Source of the DNA: JALZVT01 sp039029135
GTDB lineage: Bacteria > Pseudomonadota > Gammaproteobacteria > Pseudomonadales > Azotimanducaceae
DNA length: 64,000 nt
Direction: 5' to 3'
Assembly: GCA_039029135.1 (NCBI GenBank)
Contig: JBCCGT010000007.1
Coordinates: forward strand, 169,110 to 233,109
Each line of letters begins with the position of its first letter. Position 1 is the first letter of the stretch. Position numbers and translations under genes: made by a program. The notes beneath the pieces were generated by a model. That model did not search any database. It was not told the origin of the DNA and worked only from the letters and a program-made list of their open reading frames with translations. This document shows, piece by piece, positions 17,128-26,551 of the stretch.

Positions 17128-18897
17128 ATGACTTTGACGCATCGTTACCAAAGACGCTCGCGGCGCAACTTCGCCCTGCACTGCGCGCTGGCTGCAACAC
17201 TGGCCGCGCTTACCGGGTGCGCCGATCCCACATCGCAGCCCCGGGCGTCCGCTGCTCCCGAAACCGTGCAGACGGGAACGGCGGCCGTCGCGATGCCCGA
17301 CCGCTACAGCGCCGCCGCCGCAGAGCGCATCCTGCGCGCCGGCGGCAACGCGGTCGACGCGGCAATTGCCGCCGGCTTCGCGCTCGCCGTGACCTATCCA
17401 GAGGCGGGCAACATTGGCGGCGGCGGCTTCATGCTGCTGCGCGTCGACGGCGTGTCCGAATTCATCGACTACCGCGAGACTGCCCCAGCCGCGGCGAGTG
17501 CGGACATGTTTCTCGATGCCGACGGCGAGGTCATCGAGGGCTCGACGCTGACGGGGCACCGCGCCGCAGGCGTGCCGGGCACCGTGGCGGGATTTTGGCT
17601 CGCACATCAGCGCGCCGGCACCCTCCCCTGGGCGCGGCTGCTCGAGCCCGCAATCGAGCTCGCCCGCGACGGTTTCGAAGTGCATCCCGACCTCGCAGCG
17701 TCCTATCGCAGCGCGCTGCGTCGCCACGGCGAGATCGAGCCGGGCATTGTCGTCAATCTGCGCGCCCACTTCGGAGCGATGGACGCAGGCGACGTGCTGA
17801 AGCAGCCGGCCCTGGCGGCGACGCTTGGGCGCGTCAGCAGGGACGGGCCAGAGGACTTTTATCGGGGCCGCACCGCCGCGCTGATCGCGGCAGAGATGCG
17901 GCGCAATGGCGGCCTGATCGACGCGGCAGACCTGGCGAGATACACCGCTGCTGTCCGCGAGCCTCTCGTTGCCCGCTGGCGCGACTATGAAGTGAATACC
18001 GCGCCGCCGCCCAGCTCCGGCGGGATCGCGCTGCTGCAGCTGCTGAAGATGCGCGACGCGCTGGGCGATGCGTTCGCGGGTCTCGCGCACAACTCCGCGC
18101 AGTACGTGCATCTGATCGCCGAGATCGAGAAGCGCGTGTTCGCCGATCGCGCCGAGTATCTCGGCGATCCCGACTTTATCTCTGTACCGGTGACTCGCCT
18201 GGTCGCCGACGACTACATCGAGCGCCGCGCGGCCGAGGTCGATCGGCACGCCATCTCTAAGCTCGAGGCCATCGATCCCGGACTGGAATCGACGGATACG
18301 ACCCATTACTCGGTCGTCGATCGCTGGGGCAACGCGGTCGCCAACACCTACACCATCAACTTCGGCTTCGGCAACGGCGTAGTCGTCGCGGATGCCGGCT
18401 TTCTGCTGAACAACGAAATGGACGATTTCAGCGCCAAGCCCGGCGTACCGAACATCTTTGGCGTCGTCGGCGCGGACGCCAACGCGATCGCGCCCGGCAA
18501 GCGCATGCTGAGTTCCATGACACCAACGCTACTGCTGCGCGACGGACGCACGGCCATGGTACTGGGCACGCCAGGCGGCTCGACGATTTTCACCACCGTG
18601 TTTCAGACGCTGCTCAACGCGCTGGATTTCGACATGAGCGCGCAGGAGGCCGCAAGCGCGCCGCGCTTCCACCACCAGCTACTGCCCCCCGACCTGATCT
18701 CGATGAGCCTGGAACTGCCCGACGAGACCCAGAGGCAGCTACGCGCGCGCGGCTATCGCGTCGAGCCCAACAGTTGGGGCATCTACGGCGACATGCAGTT
18801 GCTGTGGCGTCGCGAAGACGGCTGGGACGCCGGTTCCGACGCCCGCTATCGCGGCGAATCGCGCGTGATCGGCGGACCCTGGACCGCCGCCGATTAG
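17128..18897 (+). CDS. ggt: gamma-glutamyltransferase, lipoprotein
   Basis: This 589-residue Ntn-hydrolase hydrolyses or transfers the gamma-glutamyl group of glutathione and related compounds in the periplasm. The lipobox LTGC puts the acylated Cys at residue 31. The large subunit has ILRAGGNAVDAAIAAGFAL and NIGGGGFMLLRVDG. The autocleavage site is D390/T391 in TDTTHYSVVD, so Thr391 would become the N-terminal nucleophile of the small subunit. Downstream are NNEMDDFSAKPG, SSMTPTLLLRDG and LGTPGGSTIFTTV, which bind substrate. Length is normal. It converges with the LLM oxidoreductase gene, eight bases away. Confidence 0.95.
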   Translation: MTLTHRYQRRSRRNFALHCALAATLAALTGCADPTSQPRASAAPETVQTGTAAVAMPDRYSAAAAERILRAGGNAVDAAIAAGFALAVTYPEAGNIGGGGFMLLRVDGVSEFIDYRETAPAAASADMFLDADGEVIEGSTLTGHRAAGVPGTVAGFWLAHQRAGTLPWARLLEPAIELARDGFEVHPDLAASYRSALRRHGEIEPGIVVNLRAHFGAMDAGDVLKQPALAATLGRVSRDGPEDFYRGRTAALIAAEMRRNGGLIDAADLARYTAAVREPLVARWRDYEVNTAPPPSSGGIALLQLLKMRDALGDAFAGLAHNSAQYVHLIAEIEKRVFADRAEYLGDPDFISVPVTRLVADDYIERRAAEVDRHAISKLEAIDPGLESTDTTHYSVVDRWGNAVANTYTINFGFGNGVVVADAGFLLNNEMDDFSAKPGVPNIFGVVGADANAIAPGKRMLSSMTPTLLLRDGRTAMVLGTPGGSTIFTTVFQTLLNALDFDMSAQEAASAPRFHHQLLPPDLISMSLELPDETQRQLRARGYRVEPNSWGIYGDMQLLWRREDGWDAGSDARYRGESRVIGGPWTAAD

Positions 18898-18905
18898 CCC
18901 AGGCG

Positions 18906-19907
18906 TCAGGCTAGCGCCCGCGCCGCCGCCGCCATCGTCTCGACCGTGACGCCGAGCCGGTCCTCGCCCCAGGGCATCGGCATCAGCACCGGGTGCTCGA
19001 CGCCCGCCTCAACGTAGCCGCGCACGAACTGTGTGACGGCGTCGCTGGAGCCGATGAAGTCGATCGCCTGGATCATCTCCGGCGTGATCGCCGCGAGCGC
19101 GCCATCGCGATCGCGCTCGGCCTGCCGCGCGCGCAGTTCGTCGACCTCGCTGGCAAAACCAGCGGCCCGGAACATGTTCGCATAGCCGTCGGCCATCGCA
19201 TAGTTGAACAGGTCCCGGCGCGCGGACTTCGCGGAGCGCTCGAAGTCGCCGACGGCGGCATGAACGTAGGCGAAGATCGTCGCCGGCCCGCCCTTGCGCA
19301 CCTGGGCGATCGAGGGCGCGACGTGCGTGGCCGGCAGATAGTTCAGCAGCACGCCGTCCGCGATTTCGCCCGCGAGTTTGAGCATCTGCGGTCCCAGCGC
19401 GGCCATCACGATCTTCGGACGACGCTCGCCGACACGGATGCCGAGCCGAAAGCGTTTGACGCTCCAGAAATCGCCTTCGAACGTCACGGCCTCGCCAGAC
19501 AGACACTCGCGCAGGAGCGCGACGTATTCGCGCATCATGGCGATGGGCCGCGTCGCCGGCTGCTCGCCGTGCATGCGCAGGATCCCCGGCGCAGACACGC
19601 CGATGCCGAGCCAGACGTCTTGATCCGGGGTCAGCGCCTGCAAGGTGCTCGCGGTCATGGCCGCCAGCGGCGGCGTGCGCAGCTGGATCGGCACGATCCC
19701 CGTCGCCAGATCGATGCCCGGCGCGGCGCCGGCGACGGCGCCCAGCAGGGTAAACGCATCGGTTCCGTTCGCCTCGACCGTCCACAGCGAACGGTAGTTC
19801 ATCTCCCGCGCGCGGCGTGCGATGTCGATGACGGCCGCCGGTCCGAGGACCGCGAGGCTGCCGAAGGTGACGCCGAGCGGCGTCGTGGCGGCGTTGGGCT
19901 GGCTCAT
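18906..19907 (-). CDS. LLM-class (luciferase-like) flavin/F420 oxidoreductase
   Basis: This 333-residue TIM-barrel oxidoreductase has VTFGSLAVLGPAAVIDIARR at the start and WTVEANGTDAFTLLGAVAG. GIDLATGIVPIQLRTPPLAA and WLGIGVSAPGILRMHGEQP are typical of F420- or FMN-dependent LLM proteins, and PKIVMAALGPQMLKLAGEIA is the conserved substrate-barrel motif. Whether it uses FMN or F420 cannot be decided here. The ATG follows GGAGACCAGCAC. It is divergent from the double CoA-transferase gene, which starts about 130 bases away. Confidence 0.9.
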   Translation of the reverse strand: MSQPNAATTPLGVTFGSLAVLGPAAVIDIARRAREMNYRSLWTVEANGTDAFTLLGAVAGAAPGIDLATGIVPIQLRTPPLAAMTASTLQALTPDQDVWLGIGVSAPGILRMHGEQPATRPIAMMREYVALLRECLSGEAVTFEGDFWSVKRFRLGIRVGERRPKIVMAALGPQMLKLAGEIADGVLLNYLPATHVAPSIAQVRKGGPATIFAYVHAAVGDFERSAKSARRDLFNYAMADGYANMFRAAGFASEVDELRARQAERDRDGALAAITPEMIQAIDFIGSSDAVTQFVRGYVEAGVEHPVLMPMPWGEDRLGVTVETMAAAARALA

Positions 19908-20041
19908 GTGCTGGTCTCCGAGTGCATCGCGCCATTATCGACACCGTGCGCGTATCGCTCCAGTCGATTTCGCCGGTCGCCTTGAACGACGCACGCGGAT
20001 TGTTTTCAATCGCAGCGAGGGCACAGTCCGAGGGGGGTAGT

Positions 20042-22495
20042 GTGGCGGAACCAACAATGACGCGTGAGGGGCTCTTGGCACCGTACCGCGTGCTGGACCT
20101 GACCGACGAGCGCGGTCAGCTCGGACCCATGCTGCTCGGCGATCTGGGGGCAGACGTGATCCGCATCGAACCGCCGTCCGGTTCGGCGGCGCGCCGCAGC
20201 GGCATCGCGATCGATGCGGCGGACGGCAACGCAGGCTCAGCGGACACCCTCGATTTTCTGGCATATAACCGCAACAAGCGTTCGATCGTTCTGGACGAAA
20301 GCGTGGCCGCCGACCGCGAGACGCTTCTGGCGCTCGTGAACCGGGCCGACATCGTCGTCGAATCGACGGGCGAGCTGGCGCGCTACGGGCTGACGCACGA
20401 GGCGCTGTGCGACGCGCAGCCGCGCATCGTGCACGTCGTCGTCTCAGCGTTCGGCAGCGAAGACCCGTACCGCCAGATGCTCGGCAACGATCTGGTCATC
20501 GCCGCGATGGGGGGACCGGTATCGCTGCAGGGCAGTCCGGATCGGGCGCCACTGCGCATCAGCGTGCCCCAGGTCTGGCGTCACGCCGGGGCCGAGGCCG
20601 CCGCCGCGGCCATGGCGGGGCACGCGCGCATGCTGCGCACGGGACGCGCCCAGCGGGTCGACCTGAGCGCGCAGAGCTGCATGACCTGGACGATGCTGCA
20701 GGCGATGGACGCACACGCGATTCAGGGTGCGGACTTCGAGCGCAACGACTCGTATATGAACAACGCGCGCGTGGCGATCCAGCTCGTGCATCCCTGCAAG
20801 GACGGCCATCTGGTCGCGCTGCCGCTGTCGAAGGTCGTCACCGGCTGCATGGACGCCATGCTTGCCGCAGAGATCGTCGATCCGACGTTTGCAGACGTCG
20901 ATTGGGCCGCGTGGGATCTCGCGATCATGGAGCCAGACCCCAGTCCCTGCACGCTTGAAGAGATGACCGTCATCCTGCGGCGGTTCTTCGCGCTGCACAC
21001 CAAGGCCGAGCTGCTGAGCTTTGGCCTGGAACGGGGCATCAGCCTGGCGCCGATCTTGAATCTGCGCGAACTGCAGGCGCTGGAGCACCTTCATACCCGA
21101 GACTATTGGCGCGAGCTGCGGCTATCGAACGGTGCGGCCACGCCGCTGCGCACGCCGGGGCTGTGGGCGAAGATGACCGGGCCGGCGCTAACGGTTCGTC
21201 ACGCCGCCCCCAGCCTCGACGAGCACGGCGAGGAGATTCGCCGCGAACTCGCGACGCCGCTGACCGCGCAAGACTATCCCGAGCCCGACGGCGAGCTGCC
21301 GTTCGCGGGCCTGCGTGTCGCCGATTTCTCCTGGGTCGGCGTCGGTCCAATCTCGGCCAAGTTCCTCGCGGATCACGGCGCCGACGTCGTCCGCGTCGAG
21401 TCGCTTACCCGGCCCGACGTGCTGCGCGGCGGCGGCCCGTTCAAGGACGGAATCCAGGACATCAACCGCAGCCAGTTCTTTGGCGACTTCAATACGTCGA
21501 AGCGCGGCCTCGCGCTCGACATGAAGCTGGCGGACGCGCGCACGCTCGCGCGCGAACTGATCAAGCGCAGCGACGTCATGATCGAGAGCATGGCCCCAGG
21601 GGCGATCGCGCGCATGGGCCTCGACTATGCGCAGGTGCGCGAGTTGAACCCCAACATCATCATGATCAGCACCTGCCTGATGGGCCAGACCGGACCGGCA
21701 CGGGGCCTCGCGGGCTACGGCTATCACGCCGCCGCCCTCGCCGGCTTCTACGAGGTCACGGGCTGGCCAGACCGCGCGCCCTCCGGTCCCTGGACCGCCT
21801 ACACCGACACGATCGCGCCGCGCTTCATTTCGACGCTCCTCACCGCCGCGCTCGATCACCGGCGCCGCACCGGCGAGGGCTGTCACATCGATCTGGCGCA
21901 GATCGAGACCGCCCTGCACTTTCTCACGCCCGAGCTGCTCGACGAACAGCTCACCGGCCGCAGCGCCACGCGCATGGGCAACCGCCTGCCAGGCTGCGCA
22001 CCCCAGGGCTGCTATCCGTGCAGCGGCGAGGATCAGTGGCTCGCGATCGGCATCGACACAGACGATCAGTGGTCGCGACTCGTCGCGGCCACGGACGGCG
22101 CGCTGCGGGACTGGGAGAACGCGGACACCGCCACCCGCATGGCCAATCACGACGCGATCGATGCCGCCCTGTCGGGCTGGACCAGTGAGAGATCCAGAGC
22201 GTCGGCAACAGAGAGCCTCCAGCGCGCCGGCGTGCCGGCCGGACCGGTGCAGCGTTCGAGCGACCTGCTGGTCGACCCGCAGTACCAGGAGCGCAGGTTC
22301 TATCGCTACTACGAGCATCAGGAAATGGGGCACATCCCCTATGCCGGCCATCAATACCGAATCAGCGACTACGATAACGGTCCGCGGGGTCCGGCGCCCG
22401 CACTGGGGCAGCACAGCTTCGAGATTCTCAGCGAGCTGCTGGGACTGGACGACGAGGCGATCGCCGAGGCGTACGCGAGCGGCGCGATCAATTAG
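20042..22495 (+). CDS. double-domain CaiB/BaiF CoA-transferase
   Basis: This 817-residue protein contains two full family III CoA-transferase modules. The first begins VLDLTDERGQLGPMLLGDLG and the second, near residue 420, FAGLRVADFSWVGVGPISAK. The second module keeps an Asp at the catalytic spacing (YTDTIAPRF, 18 residues before RRRTGEGCHIDL). The first has SVPQVWRHAG there and no Asp, so only one site may be active. Single-module members work as interlocked homodimers, so the fusion may imitate a dimer. GTG at 20042 has AGGGGGG upstream; an in-frame ATG is at 20057, and the open frame continues upstream to 19922. Confidence 0.9.
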   Translation: MAEPTMTREGLLAPYRVLDLTDERGQLGPMLLGDLGADVIRIEPPSGSAARRSGIAIDAADGNAGSADTLDFLAYNRNKRSIVLDESVAADRETLLALVNRADIVVESTGELARYGLTHEALCDAQPRIVHVVVSAFGSEDPYRQMLGNDLVIAAMGGPVSLQGSPDRAPLRISVPQVWRHAGAEAAAAAMAGHARMLRTGRAQRVDLSAQSCMTWTMLQAMDAHAIQGADFERNDSYMNNARVAIQLVHPCKDGHLVALPLSKVVTGCMDAMLAAEIVDPTFADVDWAAWDLAIMEPDPSPCTLEEMTVILRRFFALHTKAELLSFGLERGISLAPILNLRELQALEHLHTRDYWRELRLSNGAATPLRTPGLWAKMTGPALTVRHAAPSLDEHGEEIRRELATPLTAQDYPEPDGELPFAGLRVADFSWVGVGPISAKFLADHGADVVRVESLTRPDVLRGGGPFKDGIQDINRSQFFGDFNTSKRGLALDMKLADARTLARELIKRSDVMIESMAPGAIARMGLDYAQVRELNPNIIMISTCLMGQTGPARGLAGYGYHAAALAGFYEVTGWPDRAPSGPWTAYTDTIAPRFISTLLTAALDHRRRTGEGCHIDLAQIETALHFLTPELLDEQLTGRSATRMGNRLPGCAPQGCYPCSGEDQWLAIGIDTDDQWSRLVAATDGALRDWENADTATRMANHDAIDAALSGWTSERSRASATESLQRAGVPAGPVQRSSDLLVDPQYQERRFYRYYEHQEMGHIPYAGHQYRISDYDNGPRGPAPALGQHSFEILSELLGLDDEAIAEAYASGAIN

Positions 22496-22594
22496 GCGGA
22501 ACATTCAGGCCAGCGAGACGCCCCACGCGCAAACGGACGCCGCGCGCCTTGCTCTCCGGGGCGGCGGCGCGATTGACGCGCAGAGCCGGTCAAT

Positions 22595-22618
22595 TTGCGA
22601 CACTAGTTGCGACACTAG
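22595..22618. repeat. perfect 12-bp tandem duplication upstream of M28 gene
   Basis: TTGCGACACTAG occurs twice in direct succession, ending about 60 bases before the M28 peptidase start. It may be a regulator-binding or promoter element. No clear sigma-70 pair could be fitted around it. Confidence 0.5.
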
Positions 22619-22678
22619 CCGGCCGTATCCCAAACGGCCGCTAGCGCCGCTTTTGCCTACCCCCGGAGAACAGCCTTC

Positions 22679-24793
22679 ATGATCGATCGCGCTCGCCCGC
22701 CGCGCCGCCGCTCCACGCCTCGCCAGTTCGCTGCGCTGGGTATCCTGGCGCTGGTTTGCACCGCCGCTTGCGAAACCGAAACCGCGCAGCCCGACGCCCC
22801 CGCGACGGGCCCCGAGGCCAGCTCGCCGGCTGCGACATCGGCGCTGCCCGCGGTGCCGCCCCTGTCCGAATCCCTGATGCGCAGCCTCACCGAGGAACTG
22901 TCCAGCGACGCCTACGGCGGCCGCGCGCCCGGCACCGAGGGTGAACAGAAGACCATCGCGACGCTCACCAAGGCCTTCGCCGAGGCCGGTCTCGAACCCG
23001 GCAACGGGGATTCCTGGCTGCAGAGCGTGCCCCTGGTGAGCATCGAATCGACGCGCATCACGCCGCTGACGATCGGCGGCGGGACTCAGTCGCTGAGCTT
23101 CGCCCCAACAACGGACATCGTGGCGGTGACCTACCGAGAGCAGGAAGCGGTGCGCGTGGACGACAGCGAGGTCGTGTTCGTGGGCTATGGCATACGCGCG
23201 CCCGAACGCGACTGGGACGATTACGCCGGGGTCGATGTGACCGGCAAGACGGTGATCGTGCTGGTTAACGATCCCGACTTCGGCACGGAATCACTCACTG
23301 GCCCGTTCGGGGGCCGGGCGATGACCTACTACGGCCGCTGGACCTATAAGTACGAGGAGGCGGCGCGTCAGGGTGCCGCGGCGGCCTTCATCGTCCACGA
23401 CACCGCGCCCGCCGCCTACGGCTGGAACGTCGTGGCGTCGAGCTGGACCGGCCCGCAGTTTCACGCGGCGACTGCCGACGGCGGCGCCTCGCAGACCCTC
23501 GTCAACGGTTGGCTGCAGCTTGAGGCCGCGCGCAGCATTCTCGCCAGCGCGGGCGAGGACCTCGATGCGCTGACGGCCGCCGCGCGCGAGCCGAGCTTTC
23601 GGGCGCGCGCGCTGGGCGTCACGGCAAGCATCGCGCTCGACAACACGCTCGCGCGTACAACATCGAACAACATCGTCGGCCGACTGCCGGGCACGACGCG
23701 GCCCGAAGAACATGTGCTGTACACCGCGCACTGGGACCATCTGGGCCGCTGCAGCCCAGCACCGGACGGCGACGATATCTGCAACGGCGCCGTCGACAAC
23801 GCCACCGGCACGGCGGCGCTCGCCGCGCTGGCGCAGGCACACGCCGCGGCCGGACCCGCGCCCCGCAGCCTGCTGTTCCTGGCCGTGACCGCCGAGGAAT
23901 CGGGACTGCTGGGCTCCAGACACTACGCCGAGAACCCGCTGTATCCGCTGAGCACCACGGTGGGGGGCGTCAACATGGACGCCTTTCCGATGACGGGCCC
24001 GGCACGCGACGTCGTGGTCGTCGGCTACGGCAAGTCGGAGCTCGATGCCAATCTGGAAGCCGCGCTCGAGGCCGCCGGGCGGGTCGCGCGGCCGGAGCCG
24101 ACGCCCGAAAAAGGCTTCTACTACCGCTCGGACCACTTCAGTTTCGCCAAGCTCGGCGTGCCGATGATCTATTTCGACGGCGGCGAAGATCTCCTCGAGG
24201 GCGGCGTCGAAGCCGGGCGCGCCTCGGCACAGGACTATGCCGACAATCGCTATCACGGTCCGAAAGACGAGTTCGACCCCGACTGGGACTGGCGCGGCGT
24301 GATGCAGGATCTCGAGATCTACTACAGCGTCGGCCGGCAGCTCGCCGAGTCCGATGCCTGGCCCAACTGGCGCGAGGGCGACGAGTTCCGCGCCCGGCGC
24401 GACGCCGACCGGGCGGGCCTGCCGGGCAGCGGCGCGAGCACCCTGGCGACGGCGGCGGCGCAGCAGTGGCTCGCACTGATGGACGCACAGCGCTACGACG
24501 ACAGCTACGAGTCCGCCGCCGGCAACCTGCGTGAGCAAATGGGTCCCAACGACTGGCGTCGCCTGAATCGCAGCGTCCGGGCGCCGCTGGGCGCGGTCAG
24601 CGCGCGACGACTGGCGAAGGTCACGGGGACGACCACCGTGCCGAATACGCCGCCCGGCAGCTACGTGGTGGTCGAATTCGAGACCGAATTCGACGGCGGC
24701 GAGGCGGCGACCGACCAAAGCGCGCGGCGGGAGGTGCTGGTGATGACCGAAGAGAACAACGCCTGGCGGGTGCGCGCCTATTTTGTACGATAG
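22679..24793 (+). CDS. M28-family zinc aminopeptidase, exported
   Basis: This 704-residue exported peptidase has a probable lipoprotein-type N-terminus (ILALVCTAAC, Cys 31; the lipobox is weak). A PA-domain insert lies at about residues 130-290 (VFVGYGIRAPERDWDDYAGV, GKTVIVLVND). The M28 zinc ligands are recognisable: H and D in AHWDHLG and CNGAVDNATGTAA, the catalytic Glu pair in AVTAEESGLLGSRHY, Asp in GGVNMDAFP, and His in YYRSDHFSFAKLG. About 130 C-terminal residues (from WLALMDAQRYDDSYESAAGN) form an extra DUF4019-like domain. It probably trims peptides in the periplasm. Confidence 0.92.
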   Translation: MIDRARPPRRRSTPRQFAALGILALVCTAACETETAQPDAPATGPEASSPAATSALPAVPPLSESLMRSLTEELSSDAYGGRAPGTEGEQKTIATLTKAFAEAGLEPGNGDSWLQSVPLVSIESTRITPLTIGGGTQSLSFAPTTDIVAVTYREQEAVRVDDSEVVFVGYGIRAPERDWDDYAGVDVTGKTVIVLVNDPDFGTESLTGPFGGRAMTYYGRWTYKYEEAARQGAAAAFIVHDTAPAAYGWNVVASSWTGPQFHAATADGGASQTLVNGWLQLEAARSILASAGEDLDALTAAAREPSFRARALGVTASIALDNTLARTTSNNIVGRLPGTTRPEEHVLYTAHWDHLGRCSPAPDGDDICNGAVDNATGTAALAALAQAHAAAGPAPRSLLFLAVTAEESGLLGSRHYAENPLYPLSTTVGGVNMDAFPMTGPARDVVVVGYGKSELDANLEAALEAAGRVARPEPTPEKGFYYRSDHFSFAKLGVPMIYFDGGEDLLEGGVEAGRASAQDYADNRYHGPKDEFDPDWDWRGVMQDLEIYYSVGRQLAESDAWPNWREGDEFRARRDADRAGLPGSGASTLATAAAQQWLALMDAQRYDDSYESAAGNLREQMGPNDWRRLNRSVRAPLGAVSARRLAKVTGTTTVPNTPPGSYVVVEFETEFDGGEAATDQSARREVLVMTEENNAWRVRAYFVR

Positions 24794-24826
24794 GACGCAA
24801 GGCGCAGGGGGAGGCAGCGAAGAGCG

Positions 24827-25690
24827 ATGAACACACAGACCTGGCAGATCGGGGACTTCCGCATCACACGGGTGGTCGAGATGGAAACGGCGGGCGGCTC
24901 GCGCTTCATCCTGCCCGACGCCACACGCGACGCCGTCCTGCCGATGGACTGGCTGATGCCGCATTTCGCGAACGAGCAGGGGCAGCTCATCATGAGCATC
25001 CACGCGCTGGTCATCGACACCGGTGACCGACGCATCATCGTCGATACCTGTGTTGGCAACGACAAAGAGCGAGCCATCCCGACCTGGAACCACCTGCAGA
25101 CATCGTTCCTGGAGGATCTCAGCGCGGCCGGCTATCCGCCTGAGACCATCGACACGGTCATGTGCACCCACCTGCACGTCGATCATGTCGGCTGGAACAC
25201 GCGGCTGGTGGACGGCGAGTGGTTGCCGACGTTCCCGAACGCGCGCTATCTGATCGCCGAGAAGGAGTGGGCCTACTGGGACGCGGTCGGCGACGACGAC
25301 TACGGACCGGTGCTCTCTGACTCCGTGCGTCCGATCATCGCCGCGGGCCTGGCGACCTTCGTGCCGGAAACCTACGAGGTATGTCCCGGCGTCACGCTCG
25401 AACCCACCCCCGGGCACACGCCAGGACACGTGAGCGTGCACGTCGTCTCGGGGGCTGAGGAAGCGCTGATCACCGGCGACTGCTTCCATCATCCGTGCCA
25501 GATGACGCGACTCGACTGGTGCAGCAGCGCCGACTACGACCGGGGCGAGGGTCAGGCAACGCGGGAGCGCCTGATGGCCAGGTACGTCGACAGCGACGTG
25601 CTAATTATCGGCACCCACTTCGCCACGCCGAGCGCCGGCAAGGTGCGGCACAACGCGGCCGGCGGCTACTGGCTGGACGTGAACGGCTGA
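24827..25690 (+). CDS. MBL-fold metallo-hydrolase
   Basis: This 287-residue metallo-beta-lactamase-fold hydrolase has the zinc motif H115-L-H117-V-D119-H120 (CTHLHVDHVGWN). The third ligand lies in PTPGHTPGHVSVHV, the bridging Asp in EEALITGDCFHHP and the last His in IIGTHFATPSAG. The arrangement resembles lactonase-like and other small-ester hydrolases of this fold rather than class B lactamases. The substrate is unknown. A GGGGGAGGC site precedes the start. It lies 33 bases after the M28 gene, so they may form a pair. Confidence 0.9.
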   Translation: MNTQTWQIGDFRITRVVEMETAGGSRFILPDATRDAVLPMDWLMPHFANEQGQLIMSIHALVIDTGDRRIIVDTCVGNDKERAIPTWNHLQTSFLEDLSAAGYPPETIDTVMCTHLHVDHVGWNTRLVDGEWLPTFPNARYLIAEKEWAYWDAVGDDDYGPVLSDSVRPIIAAGLATFVPETYEVCPGVTLEPTPGHTPGHVSVHVVSGAEEALITGDCFHHPCQMTRLDWCSSADYDRGEGQATRERLMARYVDSDVLIIGTHFATPSAGKVRHNAAGGYWLDVNG

Positions 25691-25723
25691 GATTCGAATC
25701 CACGGGCGACGAAACAACCCCTG

Positions 25724-26314
25724 ATGTCAGCGAACGAAGAAGCAGCACAGTTTGCAACGCCGGCGGCGATAGCCGACGGGGTGCACGCGGATCTGCCCGG
25801 CGCAGAGACCGCGCTGGCCAAGATGTTCGGCCCGCGACTGGTATCGATCATCAAGCGGCGCGGCGCGTCCCCGCAGCTCGCAGAGGACCTGTCTCAGGAA
25901 GCGCTGATCGTCGTTTTGAAACGCCTCCGCGAGCGCGAACTGGACAACCCCGACCAACTTGCCGGCTTCATTCACCAGACGAGCAAGAATCTCTGGATCA
26001 ACGAACTGCGCAAGCGCGAGCGGCGCCAGACGGCGGCGGATTCGGACCAGATCGATCGCGCCGTCGATAGCTCGACGCCGACGCCCGAGGCGACGGTTGA
26101 CCAACTCGAACGTCGACGCCTACTGCGTGACCTGATCGATGCCCTGCCCAACGTGCGCGACCGGAAAATACTGCAGCTGTTCTACATCGACGGACTGCCA
26201 AAGTCGCAGGTGTGCGAGCAGCTGGCGCTGACGCCGCGCCAGTTTGACCAGGTGATCAGTCGGGCCCGGCAGCGACTGGTGCGCGCCGCCAACGCGGACG
26301 GACAGGATTCGTGA
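25724..26314 (+). CDS. ECF-type RNA polymerase sigma factor
   Basis: This 196-residue sigma-70 family protein directs RNA polymerase to an alternative promoter set. Region 2 spans about residues 35-105 (SPQLAEDLSQEALIVVLKRL, GFIHQTSKNLWINELRKRER). Region 4 spans about 125-190 (ALPNVRDRKILQLFYIDGLP, SQVCEQLALTPRQFDQVISR) and includes the helix-turn-helix. There is no region 1 or 3, as expected for ECF factors. The next gene encodes a membrane protein that may hold it inactive. No N- or C-terminal signalling extension is visible. Confidence 0.88.
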   Translation: MSANEEAAQFATPAAIADGVHADLPGAETALAKMFGPRLVSIIKRRGASPQLAEDLSQEALIVVLKRLRERELDNPDQLAGFIHQTSKNLWINELRKRERRQTAADSDQIDRAVDSSTPTPEATVDQLERRRLLRDLIDALPNVRDRKILQLFYIDGLPKSQVCEQLALTPRQFDQVISRARQRLVRAANADGQDS

Positions 26315-26494
26315 TGGGCAGTCACACTATTTATGGGACAAGAGATTGTAGGACAAAAAAAGGGGCGGAGGAGAATTCGCTCCGGCACACCCCTCGCGTC
26401 CCACGGCGGCGCTGAATTCTCGGTAACGAACTGGTAAACAGGCCACCAACGGCGGCCGCGCATGCCCCTGAAAGGTGCTGCAAGAGGAGCCACG

Positions 26495-26551
26495 ATGACA
26501 GACAGTAGTAAACAGACGTACTTGGACTTGATCCAGTGTCAGACCCTGTAA
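26495..26551 (+). CDS. 18-codon ORF overlapping the next gene start
   Basis: An ATG at 26495 preceded by AAGAGGAGCCACG, the best ribosome site in this interval, opens an 18-codon frame translating as MTDSSKQTYLDLIQCQTL. It ends with TAA at 26551, sixteen bases inside the GTG-started frame of the putative anti-sigma gene. It could be a coupling leader peptide. Alternatively it could be the true N-terminus of the downstream protein, if a frameshift or sequencing error lies near 26536. Confidence 0.4.
   Translation: MTDSSKQTYLDLIQCQTL

Noticed and set aside
21188..22504. 438-codon minus-strand open frame
   Set aside because: It mirrors the double CoA-transferase, whose motifs and ribosome site support the plus strand.
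23291..25492. 733-codon open frame on the minus strand
   Set aside because: It lies antisense to the M28 and MBL genes, both of which show clear catalytic motifs. Its translation is His/Arg/Val-rich without a domain, a common shadow in GC-rich DNA.
25690..25705. TTCGAATCC resembling a tRNA T-loop
   Set aside because: No flanking 5-bp T-stem, anticodon arm or acceptor stem could be built around it.
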